Shown here piece after piece: positions 1 to 7,095 of a stretch of DNA of 13,771 nucleotides; positions within the stretch are counted from its first letter, which is position 1, and the number at the start of each line of letters is the position of its first letter. Source of the stretch: Gammaproteobacteria bacterium (GTDB lineage: Bacteria > Pseudomonadota > Gammaproteobacteria > UBA9214). The translations under genes were made by a program, and so were the position numbers. The notes below the pieces were generated by a model. It ran no database searches. It saw only the letters and a program-made list of their open reading frames with translations, and was not told where the DNA came from. The DNA lies in NCBI GenBank assembly GCA_030635865.1, contig DAOVYA010000016.1:1-13771 (forward strand), in the 5' to 3' direction.

Positions 1-356
1 GTTCCATTGCTTACATCAATCACGCGTCCACGGAAAATATCCGAGACACGCATTAATTCATCTCTTTTATCAACCTCGGCCTGCACCTTGATCAGCATCA
101 TCTCGCGCTCAATATGCGGCCCCTCGGTCATATCCATCAACTTGACCACATCAATCAGTTTATTCAGCTGCTTGGTGATCTGTTCGATGACTTCATCAGT
201 ACCGCGTGTCACCAGCGTCATACGTGATAGTGAGGGATCTTCCGTAGGCGCTACCGTCAGTGATTCAATATTATAGCCGCGCGCTGAAAACAAACCAGCA
301 ACCCGCGACAGGGCGCCCGCCTCATTTTCCATCAATATCGATATAATGTGTCGCAT
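1..356 (-). CDS. ilvN: Acetolactate synthase small (regulatory) subunit, 3' end outside window
   Basis: This is the regulatory subunit of acetohydroxyacid synthase, the first common enzyme of valine, leucine and isoleucine synthesis. It binds the catalytic subunit and confers feedback control by valine. The first 118 residues are visible and begin MRHIISILMENEAGALSRVAGLFSARG, an N-terminal ACT domain typical of IlvN/IlvH; family members are about 160 residues, so roughly 45 residues of the C-terminal domain lie beyond base 1. The start ATG at 356-354 follows the ilvB stop (360-358) after a single base, so the two genes should be translationally coupled in one operon driven from upstream of ilvB. 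Identification rests on recognition of the conserved sequence; nothing looks unusual in the visible part. Confidence 0.95.
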   Translation of the reverse strand, partial: MRHIISILMENEAGALSRVAGLFSARGYNIESLTVAPTEDPSLSRMTLVTRGTDEVIEQITKQLNKLIDVVKLMDMTEGPHIEREMMLIKVQAEVDKRDELMRVSDIFRGRVIDVSNG

Positions 357-357
357 A

Positions 358-2052
358 TTAAACAAGTATCATCTCGTTCTGGCCACCACCGGCCGGGATC
401 ATCGGATAGACATTCTCGGTTGCATCCGTCAGAAAATCCATAAATACCAGCTGGTCTTTCATCTTCAGCATCTCGATCAGCGCCCCTTCGACATCGCCCG
501 GCTTCTTGATCTGCATGCCGACATGACCATAGCTCTCGGCAAGTTTCACAAAATCCGGCAAGGACTCCACGTAGGACATGGCATAGCGTTTCTGGTAGAA
601 GAACTCCTGCCACTGGCGCACCATCCCAAGCATTCCATTGTTGAGATTGATAATTTTGATCGGTAATGCGTACTGTTTACAGGTCGACAGTTCCTGGATA
701 CACATCTGGATACTGCCCTCTCCTGTGACACAGGCCACCGTGGCATCCGGGTGTGCAAATTGCACGCCCATGGCAGCCGGCAAACCAAACCCCATCGTGC
801 CCAGCCCACCGGAGTTGATCCAGCGCCGTGGCTTGTCGAACTTGTAGTACTGCGCAGCCCACATTTGGTGCTGCCCCACATCCGAGGTAATAAAGGCATC
901 ACCGTCGGTAAGCCTGTAGAGGGTCTCCAGCACATACTGCGGCTTGATGACATCGTTATCCATTTTGTACTTGAGACAGTCTTTCGAACGCCACTCGTCG
1001 ATCTGCTGCCACCACTCCTTCAGGGCGGTCTCGTCCTGGCTGTTTTTGCCGGCCTTGATCTCCTTCAGCATGGCCTTGAGGACATTATCAACACAACCGA
1101 CGATGGGTATATCCACCTTGACGTTTTTCGAGATACTCGCAGGGTCAATATCGATGTGAATAATTTTTGAATTGGGACAGAATTTCTCGATATTCCCGGT
1201 GACCCGGTCATCAAAGCGGGCGCCAACGGCAAAAAGCACGTCACAATGATGCATGGCCATATTGGCCTCATAGGTACCGTGCATGCCAAGCATACCGACA
1301 AACAGCGGGTCCGTTGCCGGGTAGGCGCCCAGTCCCATCAAAGTGTTGGTGACAGGACTACCCAGCGCGCGCGTCAGTTCAGTCAGCGAGTCCGAGGCCT
1401 CGCCCAGGATGACGCCACCACCGGAATAGATCATGGGGCGTTTGGCGCCCTGCAACAGCTTGACTGCACGCTTGATCTGGCCTACATGCCCGACATGTAC
1501 CGGGTTATACGAGCGCATCCTGACCTTGTCCGGGTAGTGAAACTCGGCCTTGTCCGCAGTAATGTCTTTTGGCAGGTCGACCACCACCGGGCCGGGGCGC
1601 CCGGTCGTCGCAACGTAAAAGGCTTTCTTGATGGTCTCTGCAATATCCTTCACATCTTTTACAAGAAAGTTGTGTTTCACACACGGCCGCGTTATTCCGA
1701 TGTTGTCTGCTTCCTGGAAGGCATCGTTGCCAATCAGGTGCGTGGGAACCTGCCCGGTGAAGACCACCATGGGAATCGAATCCATAAAGGCCGTTGCAAT
1801 CCCGGTCACAGCATTGGTGGCACCCGGACCCGATGTCACGACCACAACACCCGGTTTACCGGTGGAACGGGCATAGCCATCCGCGGCATGGGTAGCCGCC
1901 TGCTCATGCCGCACCAGGATGTGTTTCACATTATCCTGGGTATAGAGTGCGTCATATATATGCAGCACCGCGCCGCCGGGATAGCCGAAGATATATTCGA
2001 CACCCTCTTCACGAAGCGAGCCCACAAAAATGTCCGCGCCAGTCAATTCCAC
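358..2052 (-). CDS. ilvB: Acetolactate synthase large (catalytic) subunit
   Basis: This is the ThDP-, FAD- and Mg-dependent catalytic subunit that condenses pyruvate with pyruvate or 2-ketobutyrate. It has 564 residues, the normal length. Domains run in the usual order: N-terminal pyrimidine-binding domain with [15 protein letters not shown] and catalytic Glu50 in [16 protein letters not shown]; a central FAD domain (about 190-330); and a C-terminal pyrophosphate domain with VTGEGSIQM (442-450) and LNN (470-472), the ThDP-metal motif. The metal-motif acid is Glu445 (GEG) rather than Asp (GDG), a variant I recall from other proteobacterial enzymes and not a defect. The start is GTG at 2052-2050, chosen because a strong GGAGGA ribosome site (2063-2058) lies 5 bases upstream. 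It is followed one base after its stop by ilvN. A terminator-like hairpin sits in its leader, suggesting attenuation. Confidence 0.96.
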   Translation of the reverse strand: MELTGADIFVGSLREEGVEYIFGYPGGAVLHIYDALYTQDNVKHILVRHEQAATHAADGYARSTGKPGVVVVTSGPGATNAVTGIATAFMDSIPMVVFTGQVPTHLIGNDAFQEADNIGITRPCVKHNFLVKDVKDIAETIKKAFYVATTGRPGPVVVDLPKDITADKAEFHYPDKVRMRSYNPVHVGHVGQIKRAVKLLQGAKRPMIYSGGGVILGEASDSLTELTRALGSPVTNTLMGLGAYPATDPLFVGMLGMHGTYEANMAMHHCDVLFAVGARFDDRVTGNIEKFCPNSKIIHIDIDPASISKNVKVDIPIVGCVDNVLKAMLKEIKAGKNSQDETALKEWWQQIDEWRSKDCLKYKMDNDVIKPQYVLETLYRLTDGDAFITSDVGQHQMWAAQYYKFDKPRRWINSGGLGTMGFGLPAAMGVQFAHPDATVACVTGEGSIQMCIQELSTCKQYALPIKIINLNNGMLGMVRQWQEFFYQKRYAMSYVESLPDFVKLAESYGHVGMQIKKPGDVEGALIEMLKMKDQLVFMDFLTDATENVYPMIPAGGGQNEMILV

Positions 2053-2057
2053 CTGTG

Positions 2058-2063
2058 TCCTCC
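2058..2063 (-). promoter_or_regulatory. Ribosome binding site of ilvB
   Basis: The minus strand reads GGAGGA, ending 5 bases before a GTG. It decides the GTG start at 2052, since there is no nearby ATG in frame. Confidence 0.8.
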
Positions 2064-2094
2064 TGATGCCAAAGACGCTGCTTTTTTAGTGGGT

Positions 2095-2117
2095 AAAAAA
2101 AAGCCCGAATAACGGGC
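2095..2117 (-). terminator. Intrinsic terminator in the ilvB leader (candidate attenuator)
   Basis: On the minus strand the sequence is GCCCG-TTATT-CGGGC followed by eight T. The 5-bp all-G/C stem and U-tract are a compact rho-independent terminator. It lies about 40 bases upstream of the ilvB start and downstream of the only plausible minus-strand promoter, with a divergent gene on the other side, so it cannot simply end another minus-strand gene. The T-tract can alternatively pair with the AAAAAAG at 2087-2081, giving a competing structure. Attenuation of ilv operons is well known; the mechanism here is inferred. Confidence 0.65.
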
Positions 2118-2144
2118 CAACAGGTCGCATTGGTATAATAGTAG

Positions 2145-2173
2145 AAAGTACTGATATTCAAAGTAAAGGTCAA
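2145..2173 (-). promoter_or_regulatory. Candidate promoter of ilvB-ilvN
   Basis: The minus strand shows TTGACC (2173-2168) and TACTTT (2150-2145) separated by 17 bases. The overlapping pair TTTACT/TACTAT with 18 bases is an alternative. Either would start RNA just upstream of the leader terminator. The match is only moderate. Confidence 0.35.
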
Positions 2174-2242
2174 GGGATACAAGGCTGCCAGGCCACAGAC
2201 CGGCAATCTCCGGACCCGGCCGTAAAACTGTGACCGGCTGAC

Positions 2243-2271
2243 TTGTTCTGGCTCTCAAACAACCATACTAT
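2243..2271 (+). promoter_or_regulatory. Candidate promoter of the DUF4124 gene
   Basis: TTGTTC (2243-2248) and TACTAT (2266-2271) are spaced by 17 bases and point away from ilvB. A start of transcription near 2278 fits the chosen ATG at 2303 and argues against a longer reading frame starting at 2243. The -35 match is weak. Confidence 0.35.
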
Positions 2272-2302
2272 CTCTATAGATTTCGGTTATGGACCCGGCA
2301 AA

Positions 2303-2779
2303 ATGACACCTATTGAAATATCACCCCCCCGCGTTGGCCTGTTAATGCAACTCTGCCTGATCACCCTGTGTGTACACATGCCCTCCCTGGCCATGGCGGA
2401 AGTCTATAAATGGGTGGATGACGAGGGCAAGATCAACTACACACAATCACCGCCGCCCCCGGGCTACGAGTCAGAAACCATCAGGCAGGCGCCCTCACCG
2501 GCTGTAACACCCGATACCCCGGAGAGCAGGCTGGAACGTCTTGAAGAAGAGCAGAAAGACCTGGAGAAGGATGCCGCCACAGCCAAACAGGAAAAGGAAA
2601 ACGCGGAAATCAGGCAGTTTAACTGCGATGCGGCCACCAGGAACCTGGAGGTACTGGAGAAGGAGGGTCAACGCAGGTACATGACAGCGAAAGGCGAACT
2701 CCTGCGTCCTACCGATAAAGAACGCCAACAGCTCATTGATGAGGCCAGGCAACAGATTGAAGAAAACTGCACCCAATGA
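2303..2779 (+). CDS. Secreted DUF4124-domain protein with coiled coil
   Basis: The protein has 158 residues and unknown biochemical function. Residues 1-32 form a signal peptide with a hydrophobic core (VGLLMQLCLITLCV) and a likely cleavage after SLAMA; the mature protein begins EVYKWVDDEGKINYTQSPPPPG, the hallmark of DUF4124, a small domain common at the start of proteobacterial periplasmic proteins. Pro-rich residues 62-73 lead into a charged helix (about 74-105, RLERLEEEQKDLEKDAA) likely to form a coiled coil, and a C-terminal Arg/Glu/Gln-rich helix. ATG 2303 is preferred over an upstream TTG, which overlaps a candidate -35 box; Met15 (2345) is another possible start. The MIF-like gene begins 24 bases after its stop, so they are probably cotranscribed. 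Confidence 0.8.
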   Translation: MTPIEISPPRVGLLMQLCLITLCVHMPSLAMAEVYKWVDDEGKINYTQSPPPPGYESETIRQAPSPAVTPDTPESRLERLEEEQKDLEKDAATAKQEKENAEIRQFNCDAATRNLEVLEKEGQRRYMTAKGELLRPTDKERQQLIDEARQQIEENCTQ

Positions 2780-2803
2780 CCAACCCGAAAGAACCCTGAC
2801 AGA

Positions 2804-3148
2804 ATGCCTTTTCTACGCATACAAACCAACAGAACCCTGCCCGAAGCCGATGCCAGGTCGCTGGCCGCCAAGGCCTCTGCGCTGGTCGCCGAACAACTGG
2901 GCAAACCCGAGCGCTATGTCATGACCTCGGTAGAGAGCAATCCCGCCATGCAATTTGCCGGAACCGATGATCCACTGGCATTCCTGGAACTGAAAAGCAT
3001 CGGCCTGCCGGAATCCATTACGGCAGATGTCTCAAAGGCGCTCTGCCAGCTGGTTGCCAGCGAAACCGGCACAAGTACAGAACGCATCTACATTGAATTT
3101 ACCGATGCGCCCCGCAAGATGTGGGGCTGGAATAATGGAACGTTTTGA
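2804..3148 (+). CDS. MIF-family tautomerase (phenylpyruvate tautomerase-like)
   Basis: This 114-residue protein matches the macrophage migration inhibitory factor branch of the tautomerase superfamily in length and pattern. MPFLRIQTN places the catalytic base Pro2 directly after the initiator Met. GKPERYV (33-39) corresponds to the conserved GKPxxYI segment with its active-site Lys, and the C-terminus has RIYIEFTD (94-101) and WGWNNGTF (107-114), as in MIF. Family enzymes enolise phenylpyruvate or related 2-keto acids and form trimers; the natural substrate of bacterial members is usually unknown. No MIF-type CxxC is present. It sits between two DUF4124 genes, and its stop TGA overlaps the next start by one base, implying coupling. 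The function in this operon is unknown. Confidence 0.85.
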   Translation: MPFLRIQTNRTLPEADARSLAAKASALVAEQLGKPERYVMTSVESNPAMQFAGTDDPLAFLELKSIGLPESITADVSKALCQLVASETGTSTERIYIEFTDAPRKMWGWNNGTF

Positions 3149-3417
3149 TGCGTTTATTGTGGGTATTACTTGCCGTTGCACTCATCGGCGGAATTTATTT
3201 CTACCAAAACCCCGATTTCAGGGACCGGATTGAAGACCTCTCGTCCGAGGCCGGCCTCTCAAAAAAAACCGCCCACGTATACAAATGGCAGAATGACAGG
3301 GGTGAATGGCAAATCACCGATCAACTCCCGCCCGAGGGGACTGACTACGAAATCCTCAATTACCGTGAAGATTTAAATGTATTGCCACTGCCGCCTCAGC
3401 TTGGCGGTGAGCCGTAA
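3148..3417 (+). CDS. Small membrane-anchored DUF4124-like protein
   Basis: The protein has 89 residues. Residues 3-19 (LLWVLLAVALIGGIYFY) form one N-terminal transmembrane segment or uncleaved signal anchor. Residues 43-66 (HVYKWQNDRGEWQITDQLPPEG) repeat the DUF4124 signature seen in the gene two positions upstream. The rest is short and Pro-rich at the C-terminus. ATG 3148 overlaps the TGA of the tautomerase gene (TGATG), so translation is likely coupled; the TTG just before it is unlikely to be the start. The topology suggests a periplasmic domain tethered to the inner membrane. No enzymatic residues can be seen and its function is unknown. Confidence 0.75.
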   Translation: MRLLWVLLAVALIGGIYFYQNPDFRDRIEDLSSEAGLSKKTAHVYKWQNDRGEWQITDQLPPEGTDYEILNYREDLNVLPLPPQLGGEP

Positions 3418-3487
3418 CACACCCTGTACGTACACTCCGGCGCCCACTACAATCAGCAGCCTGTTATAACCATTCCAGTCACACATT

Positions 3488-5200
3488 ATGCGTCTCTCCC
3501 GCTTCCCCCTGTCCACACTGAAAGAAACGCCTGCCGATGCCGAGGTCATCAGCCACCAGTTAATGATGCGCGCAGGCATGTTGAAGAAACAGGCTGCAGG
3601 CATCTACAGCTGGCTGCCGCTGGGGCTGCGTGTACTTCGCAAGGTCGAAGCGATCGTGCGGGATGAGATGGACCGGGCTGGCGTCATGGAACTGTTGATG
3701 CCGGCTGTGCAGCCGGCCGAACTCTGGCATGAGTCCGGACGCTGGGAGCAATACGGCCCGGAACTGTTGCGTATCACGGACCGCCACCGGCGTGAATTCT
3801 GTTTCGGTCCGACGCACGAGGAAATCATAACCGATATTGCACGTCACGAGATCCGCAGTTACAAGCAACTGCCGGTGAACTACTACCAGATCCAGACCAA
3901 GTTCCGCGATGAAATCCGGCCGCGTTTCGGCATCATGCGTGCGCGCGAATTCCTGATGAAGGATGCCTATTCCTTTCATACCAGCCAGGAATCACTGGAT
4001 GAAACCTACCGGGAAATGTATGAGGCCTACACCCGTATCCTGGAACGCCTGGGCATGAATTTCCGTGCCGTACAGGCCGACAGCGGCGCCATTGGCGGCA
4101 ATGTCTCCCACGAGTTCCATGTACTTGCCGACTCGGGTGAAGACGCCATCGCCTTTTCTTCCGACAGTAACTACGCCGCCAACGTGGAGCAGGCAATCGC
4201 CCTGCCACCCGATGGCGAACGCCCGGCACCAGCGGCAGAAATGACCAGCGTGGACACCCCGGGGCAACACAGCATTGAAGACGTCAGTACCTTTCTGAAA
4301 ACCAGCCCGGACCGCTGCGTGAAAACCATCCTGGTACAGGGTGAAGAAACTCCGGTGGTTGCACTGATCCTGCGTGGCGACCATGAACTGAACGCCGTCA
4401 AGGCGGAAAAACTGGAGGCCGTCGCCAGTCCCTTGCAGTTCGCCCCGGATAAGGAAATTTTTGATGCCACCGGCTGCAAGCCTGGCTCACTGGGTCCGGT
4501 TGGTCTGTCGATACCTGTTTTCACCGATCACTCAGCAGCGGCACTCGGTAATTTTGTCTGCGGCGCCAACCAGGATGGCAAACACCTGACCGGGGTAAAC
4601 TGGGGACGCGACCTCGCAGAACCGGAATGTGTTGATATCCGCAATGTCGTCGAGGGCGACCCGGACCCGGACGGCAAGGGCACACTGTCGATCGCTCGCG
4701 GCATTGAAATCGGTCATATTTTTCAGCTGGGTCTGAAGTACAGCGAGGCCATGAAGGCCACCGTGCTGGATGAACAGGGTAAAGACATTCCCATGCTCAT
4801 GGGTTGTTACGGCTTCGGTGTCTCGCGTGCCGTCGCTGCAGCCATCGAGCAGAACCATGATGACAAGGGCATCATCTGGCCAGAACCGATTGCACCCTTC
4901 CAGGTTGCACTGCTGCCGATGAACATGAAAAAGTCACAGCGCGTCCGCGAGGCAACTGATGCCCTCTATGAAGAATTACAGGCAGCGGGCCTGGATGTCC
5001 TGCTGGATGATCGAGCGGTTCGCCCCGGTGTGATGTTCTCTGATATGGAGTTGATTGGCATTCCACACCGGGTCGTCGTTGGTGAAAAAAACCTGGACAA
5101 GGGCATGGTCGAATACAAGTCACGTCGTGACACTGATAGCCAGGATATCCCGCGTGAAGGGATTGTTGCCTTTCTCAAGGATAAACTTGTGGCTGACTAG
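3488..5200 (+). CDS. proS: Proline--tRNA ligase (bacterial type with editing domain)
   Basis: The enzyme charges tRNA-Pro with proline in the cytoplasm and hydrolyses mischarged Ala-tRNA-Pro. The 570 residues match E. coli ProS in length and almost residue for residue at the N-terminus ([18 protein letters not shown]). Class II signatures are visible: motif 2 region FCFGPTHEE (104-112) with [21 protein letters not shown] (144-164), and motif 3 GCYGFGVSR (439-447). The inserted INS/YbaK-like editing domain spans about 230-390 and keeps Lys279 (CVKTILV), the editing lysine. The C-terminal anticodon-binding domain starts near 470. No clear ribosome site precedes ATG 3488, but the N-terminus aligns exactly with the family. 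The 70-base upstream gap contains the palindrome TGTACGTACA; the transglycosylase gene follows after 15 bases. Confidence 0.97.
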   Translation: MRLSRFPLSTLKETPADAEVISHQLMMRAGMLKKQAAGIYSWLPLGLRVLRKVEAIVRDEMDRAGVMELLMPAVQPAELWHESGRWEQYGPELLRITDRHRREFCFGPTHEEIITDIARHEIRSYKQLPVNYYQIQTKFRDEIRPRFGIMRAREFLMKDAYSFHTSQESLDETYREMYEAYTRILERLGMNFRAVQADSGAIGGNVSHEFHVLADSGEDAIAFSSDSNYAANVEQAIALPPDGERPAPAAEMTSVDTPGQHSIEDVSTFLKTSPDRCVKTILVQGEETPVVALILRGDHELNAVKAEKLEAVASPLQFAPDKEIFDATGCKPGSLGPVGLSIPVFTDHSAAALGNFVCGANQDGKHLTGVNWGRDLAEPECVDIRNVVEGDPDPDGKGTLSIARGIEIGHIFQLGLKYSEAMKATVLDEQGKDIPMLMGCYGFGVSRAVAAAIEQNHDDKGIIWPEPIAPFQVALLPMNMKKSQRVREATDALYEELQAAGLDVLLDDRAVRPGVMFSDMELIGIPHRVVVGEKNLDKGMVEYKSRRDTDSQDIPREGIVAFLKDKLVAD

Positions 5201-5215
5201 ACCGATACAGCAAGT

Positions 5216-5815
5216 ATGAACGCCTTTATGCTTCAGCCCTGCAAGAAACTTCTGGCAACCATACTACTGGGCAGCCAGTTGCTCCTGTGTACCGAATTAC
5301 CGGCAGCCACCCTCGAACGCCCGGATGAGCACATGCGGCAGGACCTGGTGGAAGCCGTTAATTCCAGCGACAGTTTCAAGGACCGCTTTGATGCAGAAGT
5401 CTGGCTGAGCGACATGTCCCGCCGCCTGGAATCAAGGGTTGAAGACCCGCAGGAGCGTCTCGCCATCCTGAAAATGATCCACTACGAAGCAGCACGCGCC
5501 GGACTGGATCCGGAACTGGTACTGGCATTGATCAACGTTGAAAGCAATTTTGATCGCTTTGCCATTTCCAGCGCCGGTGCGCGCGGACTCATGCAGATCA
5601 TGCCGTTCTGGCTGGATGAGATCGGTCGTCCGGATGACAACCTGTTCGACATTAACACCAACCTGCGTTTTGGCTGCACGATCCTTGGAATTTATTTAAA
5701 AAAGGAAAACGGCAATATGTACCAGGCACTGGCACGCTACAACGGCAGTGTTGGCAAACGCTGGTACCCGGATCGCGTGTACCTGACACTCAGCAAGCGC
5801 TGGTATCGACAGTAG
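5216..5815 (+). CDS. Lytic transglycosylase, SLT domain (family 1)
   Basis: This periplasmic enzyme of 199 residues cleaves the MurNAc-GlcNAc bond of peptidoglycan with 1,6-anhydro ring formation. An N-terminal signal peptide (about 1-31, KKLLATILLGSQLLLCTELPA) precedes a helical linker and the SLT domain (about 85-199). The catalytic acid is Glu109 in INVESNF. The family motifs GARGLMQIMP (121-130) and ALARYNGS (171-178) are intact. Cys25 follows LLL and is not in a convincing lipobox, so a soluble periplasmic form is more likely than a lipoprotein. The domain is complete and compact, with no cell-wall-binding repeat. It starts 15 bases after proS and is probably cotranscribed; ATG 5228 in the same frame is an alternative start. 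Confidence 0.92.
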   Translation: MNAFMLQPCKKLLATILLGSQLLLCTELPAATLERPDEHMRQDLVEAVNSSDSFKDRFDAEVWLSDMSRRLESRVEDPQERLAILKMIHYEAARAGLDPELVLALINVESNFDRFAISSAGARGLMQIMPFWLDEIGRPDDNLFDINTNLRFGCTILGIYLKKENGNMYQALARYNGSVGKRWYPDRVYLTLSKRWYRQ

Positions 5816-5817
5816 GA

Positions 5818-5840
5818 CCCGCACCTCGCGGGGAATTCTT
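5818..5840 (+). terminator. Weak terminator-like hairpin after the transglycosylase gene
   Basis: CCCGC-ACCTC-GCGGG forms a 5-bp stem 2 bases past the stop, followed by GAATTCTTACT. The T-tract is poor, so termination may be inefficient or Rho-dependent. Confidence 0.4.
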
Positions 5841-5880
5841 ACTCACACCAAACCGCAAAGATAATATATACAAATATTGT

Positions 5881-5903
5881 GCAGGAGCGGTCCGCGACCG
5901 CGA
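5881..5903 (+). repeat. REP-like palindromic element
   Basis: GCAGGAGCGG head followed by the hairpin GCGGTC-CGC-GACCGC and a CGA tail. The arrangement of a GTAG/GCAG-type head plus a short GC hairpin resembles REP elements mobilised by RAYT transposases in gammaproteobacteria. Only one copy is visible, so the family assignment is an inference. Confidence 0.5.
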
Positions 5904-5915
5904 TTTCAATCCTTT

Positions 5916-6023
5916 GCCACTGAGGACACGGAGTTCACAGAAAAAACCGATCTCTCACAAAACCGCCAAGTCGCAAAGAAAAACCAGGAAATTCGCCACA
6001 TAGGGCACGGAGTTAAAAACCGG
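5916..6023. repeat. Two degenerate direct repeats of a GGACACGGAGTT-type sequence
   Basis: GCCACTGAGGACACGGAGTT at 5916-5935 and GCCACATAGGGCACGGAGTT at 5995-6014 differ at only a few positions; both are followed by an A-run and ACCG. Between them is AACCGCCAAGTCGCAAAG, and a related AAACCGCAAAGAT precedes the pair. Such sequences recur between genes in many environmental bacteria and often give rise to spurious open frames. Confidence 0.5.
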
Positions 6024-6100
6024 ATACAGGGAGCGCTGTGCGTACAATGTACGCCTGTAACACTCTGCAAGTCATAGAATGTCTTAAAATACTCTTTCCG

Positions 6101-6140
6101 GTCGTTTAGTCGATACTAATATAAACAACGACTTAACGAC
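6101..6140. repeat. Inverted repeat, 12-bp arms
   Basis: GTCGTTTAGTCG (6101-6112) and CGACTTAACGAC (6129-6140) are reverse complements at 11 of 12 positions, with a 16-base A/T-rich spacer. There is no T-tract, so a terminator is unlikely; a protein-binding site or a mobile remnant is possible. Confidence 0.45.
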
Positions 6141-6294
6141 AGCTGTCGACCCTAAGGCGACATTCTTCGAGGCAGTAAGGTTTGGTATTAGCTTTGACCC
6201 ATATCAATGACTGCTCAGCCACCCCAATGCTAGTGTTGCAATTAATTAGCCAGAAACAAGAATCTGTAGGGCTGGAATATAAAAAATTATTAGG

Positions 6295-6885
6295 GTGTAT
6301 ATCACGAGGAAAACACGTCGTTTAAGTGTCCTGTTGGGTGCCTTCTTGCTCGCTTTGTGTCTGGCTCCATCAGTGCCAGCTTCGGTTCTACTTGTCGGTG
6401 GTGAGCTTAATGGAAATAATGTTTCTGTTTCCTACGGCGGAACCGATGTCCCAGAAGTCAATATCGAACTCGAGTTCTTTAATACATTGCCTGTTCGAAT
6501 CGATCTAGAGGATTCGTTTGACGAGGGCCCGCGGGATTTGATCATCGACGCCTTCAACACTAATTCCCTTCAGTGGTTCGACTTCAATGTCGAAATCGAG
6601 CACGCAGAAAACGGCATGTTTTTCAATCCACCCTTTGATGTGACTGCGCATACGAGTTCGATTTCAGATCGGCAGGAGGAATCCAATATGTTGTGGTATA
6701 TGTTCGGTTTCCCTGAGCAATCCGGAATAAGTATAAACGGAAGCTACACAAAAGTTGCTGCAGCGGTAGATGGCTTCTCGCTTTACATATATCCCAACGC
6801 CGTTCCAATTCCCGCCGCCTTGTGGCTGTTCGGCTCTGGCTTACTGGGATTGATAGGAGTATCCAGACGCAAGAAACCTGCCTAG
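6295..6885 (+). CDS. Exported protein with VPIPA-type PEP-CTERM sorting signal
   Basis: The 196-residue protein has an N-terminal signal peptide (about 1-29, LSVLLGAFLLALCLAPSVPA) and a C-terminal tripartite sorting tail: VPIPA (170-174), a hydrophobic helix ALWLFGSGLLGLIGV (175-189), and basic RRKK (191-194). This is the VPLPA/PEP-CTERM arrangement recognised by exosortases, which cleave and may anchor or glycosylate surface or matrix proteins. The middle (30-169) is rich in Asn, Asp and Phe, looks beta-rich, and has no domain I recognise; it contains no Cys. The start is the GTG at 6295 with a weak upstream TTAGG; no better start precedes the signal peptide. An exosortase must be encoded elsewhere for the tail to function. 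A strong terminator follows. Confidence 0.8.
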   Translation: MYITRKTRRLSVLLGAFLLALCLAPSVPASVLLVGGELNGNNVSVSYGGTDVPEVNIELEFFNTLPVRIDLEDSFDEGPRDLIIDAFNTNSLQWFDFNVEIEHAENGMFFNPPFDVTAHTSSISDRQEESNMLWYMFGFPEQSGISINGSYTKVAAAVDGFSLYIYPNAVPIPAALWLFGSGLLGLIGVSRRKKPA

Positions 6886-6899
6886 CTTCTCTCCGTAAG

Positions 6900-6915
6900 A
6901 TGGTCGCATGACCAT
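6900..6915. repeat. Small hairpin downstream of the PEP-CTERM gene
   Basis: ATGGTC-GCAT-GACCAT is a perfect 6-bp stem with a 4-base loop, placed 14 bases past the stop and just before the terminator. It may protect the 3' end of the messenger. Confidence 0.4.
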
Positions 6916-6923
6916 CATTACAT

Positions 6924-6950
6924 GGCGGTCTTCGGGCCGCCTTTTTCTTT
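6924..6950 (+). terminator. Rho-independent terminator with UUCG loop
   Basis: GGCGGTC-TTCG-GGCCGCC forms a 7-bp stem (one T-G pair) capped by the very stable UUCG tetraloop, followed by CTTTTTCTTT. It ends the PEP-CTERM gene. Confidence 0.9.
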
Positions 6951-7030
6951 CCGGGAACGGCTACTTTTGGCGGCGGTCTTAATAGCGCTCAGATAATTTG
7001 AATTTCCTATCCCTCGAGCCCACGCTTTTG

Positions 7031-7072
7031 AAAAAATGGGCCGGATTTGTTGTTCGAGCCAATAAATCCGGC
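7031..7072 (-). terminator. Rho-independent terminator of the first OsmC gene
   Basis: On the minus strand GCCGGATTT (7072-7064) pairs perfectly with AAATCCGGC (7048-7040), a 9-bp stem with a 15-base loop, followed by CCA and six T. It lies 24 bases beyond the osmC-like stop. Confidence 0.85.
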
Positions 7073-7095
7073 ACCGTTGATCCGACTGATTTTTC

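Larger units (their letters stand above)
5816..6294. other. Gene-free, repeat-like intergenic region
   Basis: No credible gene is seen in these 479 bases. In order they contain a weak hairpin, a REP-like palindrome (5881-5903), two degenerate copies of a GCCAC..GAGG.CACGGAGTT sequence (5916-5949 and 5995-6023), an inverted repeat (6101-6140) and a diverged copy of a GACCC...GGACA-type short repeat (6146-6166). The open frame at 5877-6077 encodes EDTEFTEK-like sequence produced by the repeats and is not believed. Confidence 0.7.

Noticed and set aside
1246..2112. A 288-codon plus-strand open frame opposite ilvB
   Set aside because: ilvB on the other strand is complete and canonical with its own ribosome site; this frame has no recognisable domain.
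2086..2130. A true branched-chain leader peptide for ilvB
   Set aside because: No ribosome site and too few Val/Leu codons; kept only as a possibility in the attenuator finding.
5877..6077. A 66-codon frame with ATEDTEFTEK-like sequence
   Set aside because: The sequence is generated by the degenerate GGACACGGAG repeats, a known kind of false gene.
5816..6294. CRISPR array or tRNA in the repeat-like region
   Set aside because: Repeats are too few, degenerate and irregular for CRISPR, and no cloverleaf could be drawn.
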